Source of the DNA: JALZAA01 sp035316025
GTDB taxonomy: Bacteria > Actinomycetota > Acidimicrobiia > IMCC26256 > JACDBD01
Assembly: GCA_035316025.1 (NCBI GenBank)
Contig: DATFXL010000093.1
Location: 1 to 20,964 of the forward strand
Direction of reading: 5' to 3'
Length of the DNA stretch: 20,964 bases
Below the pieces are notes generated by a model that was given only the letters and a program-made list of their open reading frames with translations, made no database searches and was not told the DNA's origin. Positions 20,655 through 20,964 of the stretch are shown here, one piece after another. The stretch's first letter is position 1. The number at the start of each line of letters is the position of its first letter. Position numbers and translations under genes: made by a program.

Positions 20655-20964
20655 GTGGCCAAGCTGATCTACTCGGCGATCGCGTCGCTCGACGGCTATG
20701 TCGCAGACGAGCAGGGGAACTTCGAGTGGGCCGCGCCGGACGAAGAGGTGCACGCCGCGGCCAACGACCTCCAAGGGCGCATCGGGACGATGCTCCTGGG
20801 GCGCCGGATGTACGAGGTCCTGACCCCCTGGGAGACCATGGACACGAACGGTGAGCCGTCCGTCATGGCGGACTTCGCGGCACTGTGGCGGGGGACGGAC
20901 AAAGTCGTGTACTCGAGGACGCTCGACGACGTGCCGAGCGCGCGGACACGCCTCGAACGGGACT
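20655..20964 (+). CDS. Dihydrofolate reductase/RibD C-terminal-like reductase, N-terminal part, runs off window
   Basis: NAD(P)H-dependent reductase fold of the DHFR-like RibD_C group; 103 residues are visible. The start AKLIYSAIASLDGYVAD is the hallmark first strand and loop of the family, followed by GTMLLGRRMYEVLTPWE, the conserved nucleotide-contacting G.R.Y segment, and DKVVYSRTL. The GTG lies three bases after the stop of the hydroxyacid dehydrogenase, so it is probably in the same operon. Many members are stand-alone proteins of about 180-200 residues of unknown substrate; a deaminase domain is absent, at least at the N-terminus. The gene is cut by the window end. Confidence 0.88.
   Translation, partial: MAKLIYSAIASLDGYVADEQGNFEWAAPDEEVHAAANDLQGRIGTMLLGRRMYEVLTPWETMDTNGEPSVMADFAALWRGTDKVVYSRTLDDVPSARTRLERD

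Noticed and set aside
19122..20774. 550-aa open frame on the minus strand
   Set aside because: Runs opposite the hydroxyacid dehydrogenase and the conserved partner gene, both with clear motifs; its own sequence is low-complexity Arg/Glu/Val.

Overview
The window is very GC-rich (strong G/C preference at third codon positions, many GTG starts, several starts without a Shine-Dalgarno). Its gene content (wax-ester-synthase/DGAT acyltransferase, PIG-L/MshB-type deacetylase, MaoC hydratase plus SDR pair, fused LivH-LivM permease) points to a high-GC actinomycete. An uncultured Acidimicrobiia- or Thermoleophilia-like lineage is my guess; no rRNA or other phylogenetic marker is present to prove it. 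No tRNA, rRNA, insertion sequence, CRISPR array or prophage gene was seen.

Layout. (1) 1-4100, minus strand: a peptide/nickel-type ABC importer operon in the order solute-binding protein, DppB-like permease, DppC-like permease, DppD-like ATPase (cut by the window edge). It is driven by a recognisable TTGACA/TAGAGT promoter with a candidate operator near the transcription start. (2) 4158-5692, plus: ArfB-type ribosome rescue hydrolase and a pore-loop membrane protein. (3) 5645-8432: a membrane-anchored HSL-type esterase (minus) divergent from a WS/DGAT acyltransferase (plus), a plausible neutral-lipid pair. (4) 8449-9264, minus: PIG-L deacetylase. (5) 9378-14251, plus: a branched-chain-amino-acid-type (Liv) ABC importer in which LivH and LivM are one polypeptide, followed by LivG and LivF with 4-base overlaps. 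(6) 14245-16416: a TetR regulator (minus) divergent from a MaoC hydratase and a (3R)-hydroxyacyl-CoA-dehydrogenase-like SDR (plus), with a palindrome inside the regulator's own promoter. (7) 16422-17923: a xylose-isomerase-like TIM-barrel protein (plus) converging on an SMP-30/gluconolactonase-type protein (minus). (8) 18003 to the end, plus: a cluster headed by the main finding.

Main finding: the gene at 18003-18542 is interrupted by one in-frame TGA (18294-18296) and is normally split into a 97-aa and a 68-aa ORF. Read through, it gives a 179-residue protein with the motif Sec-Gly-Ser-Cys at residues 98-101, matching the UGSC selenoprotein family. A small stem-loop with a G-starting apical loop 19 nt after the TGA fits the published general bacterial SECIS model. 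A conserved protein of unknown function (18553-19650), a D-2-hydroxyacid dehydrogenase and a DHFR/RibD-like reductase follow in the same direction with short spacing. They may form a selenoprotein-containing redox or catabolic operon of unknown function.

No gene-free stretch reaches 300 bases. The largest gaps (3982-4157, 2189-2298, 9265-9377, 14971-15061, 17924-18002) hold the promoters, operators and hairpins listed below.
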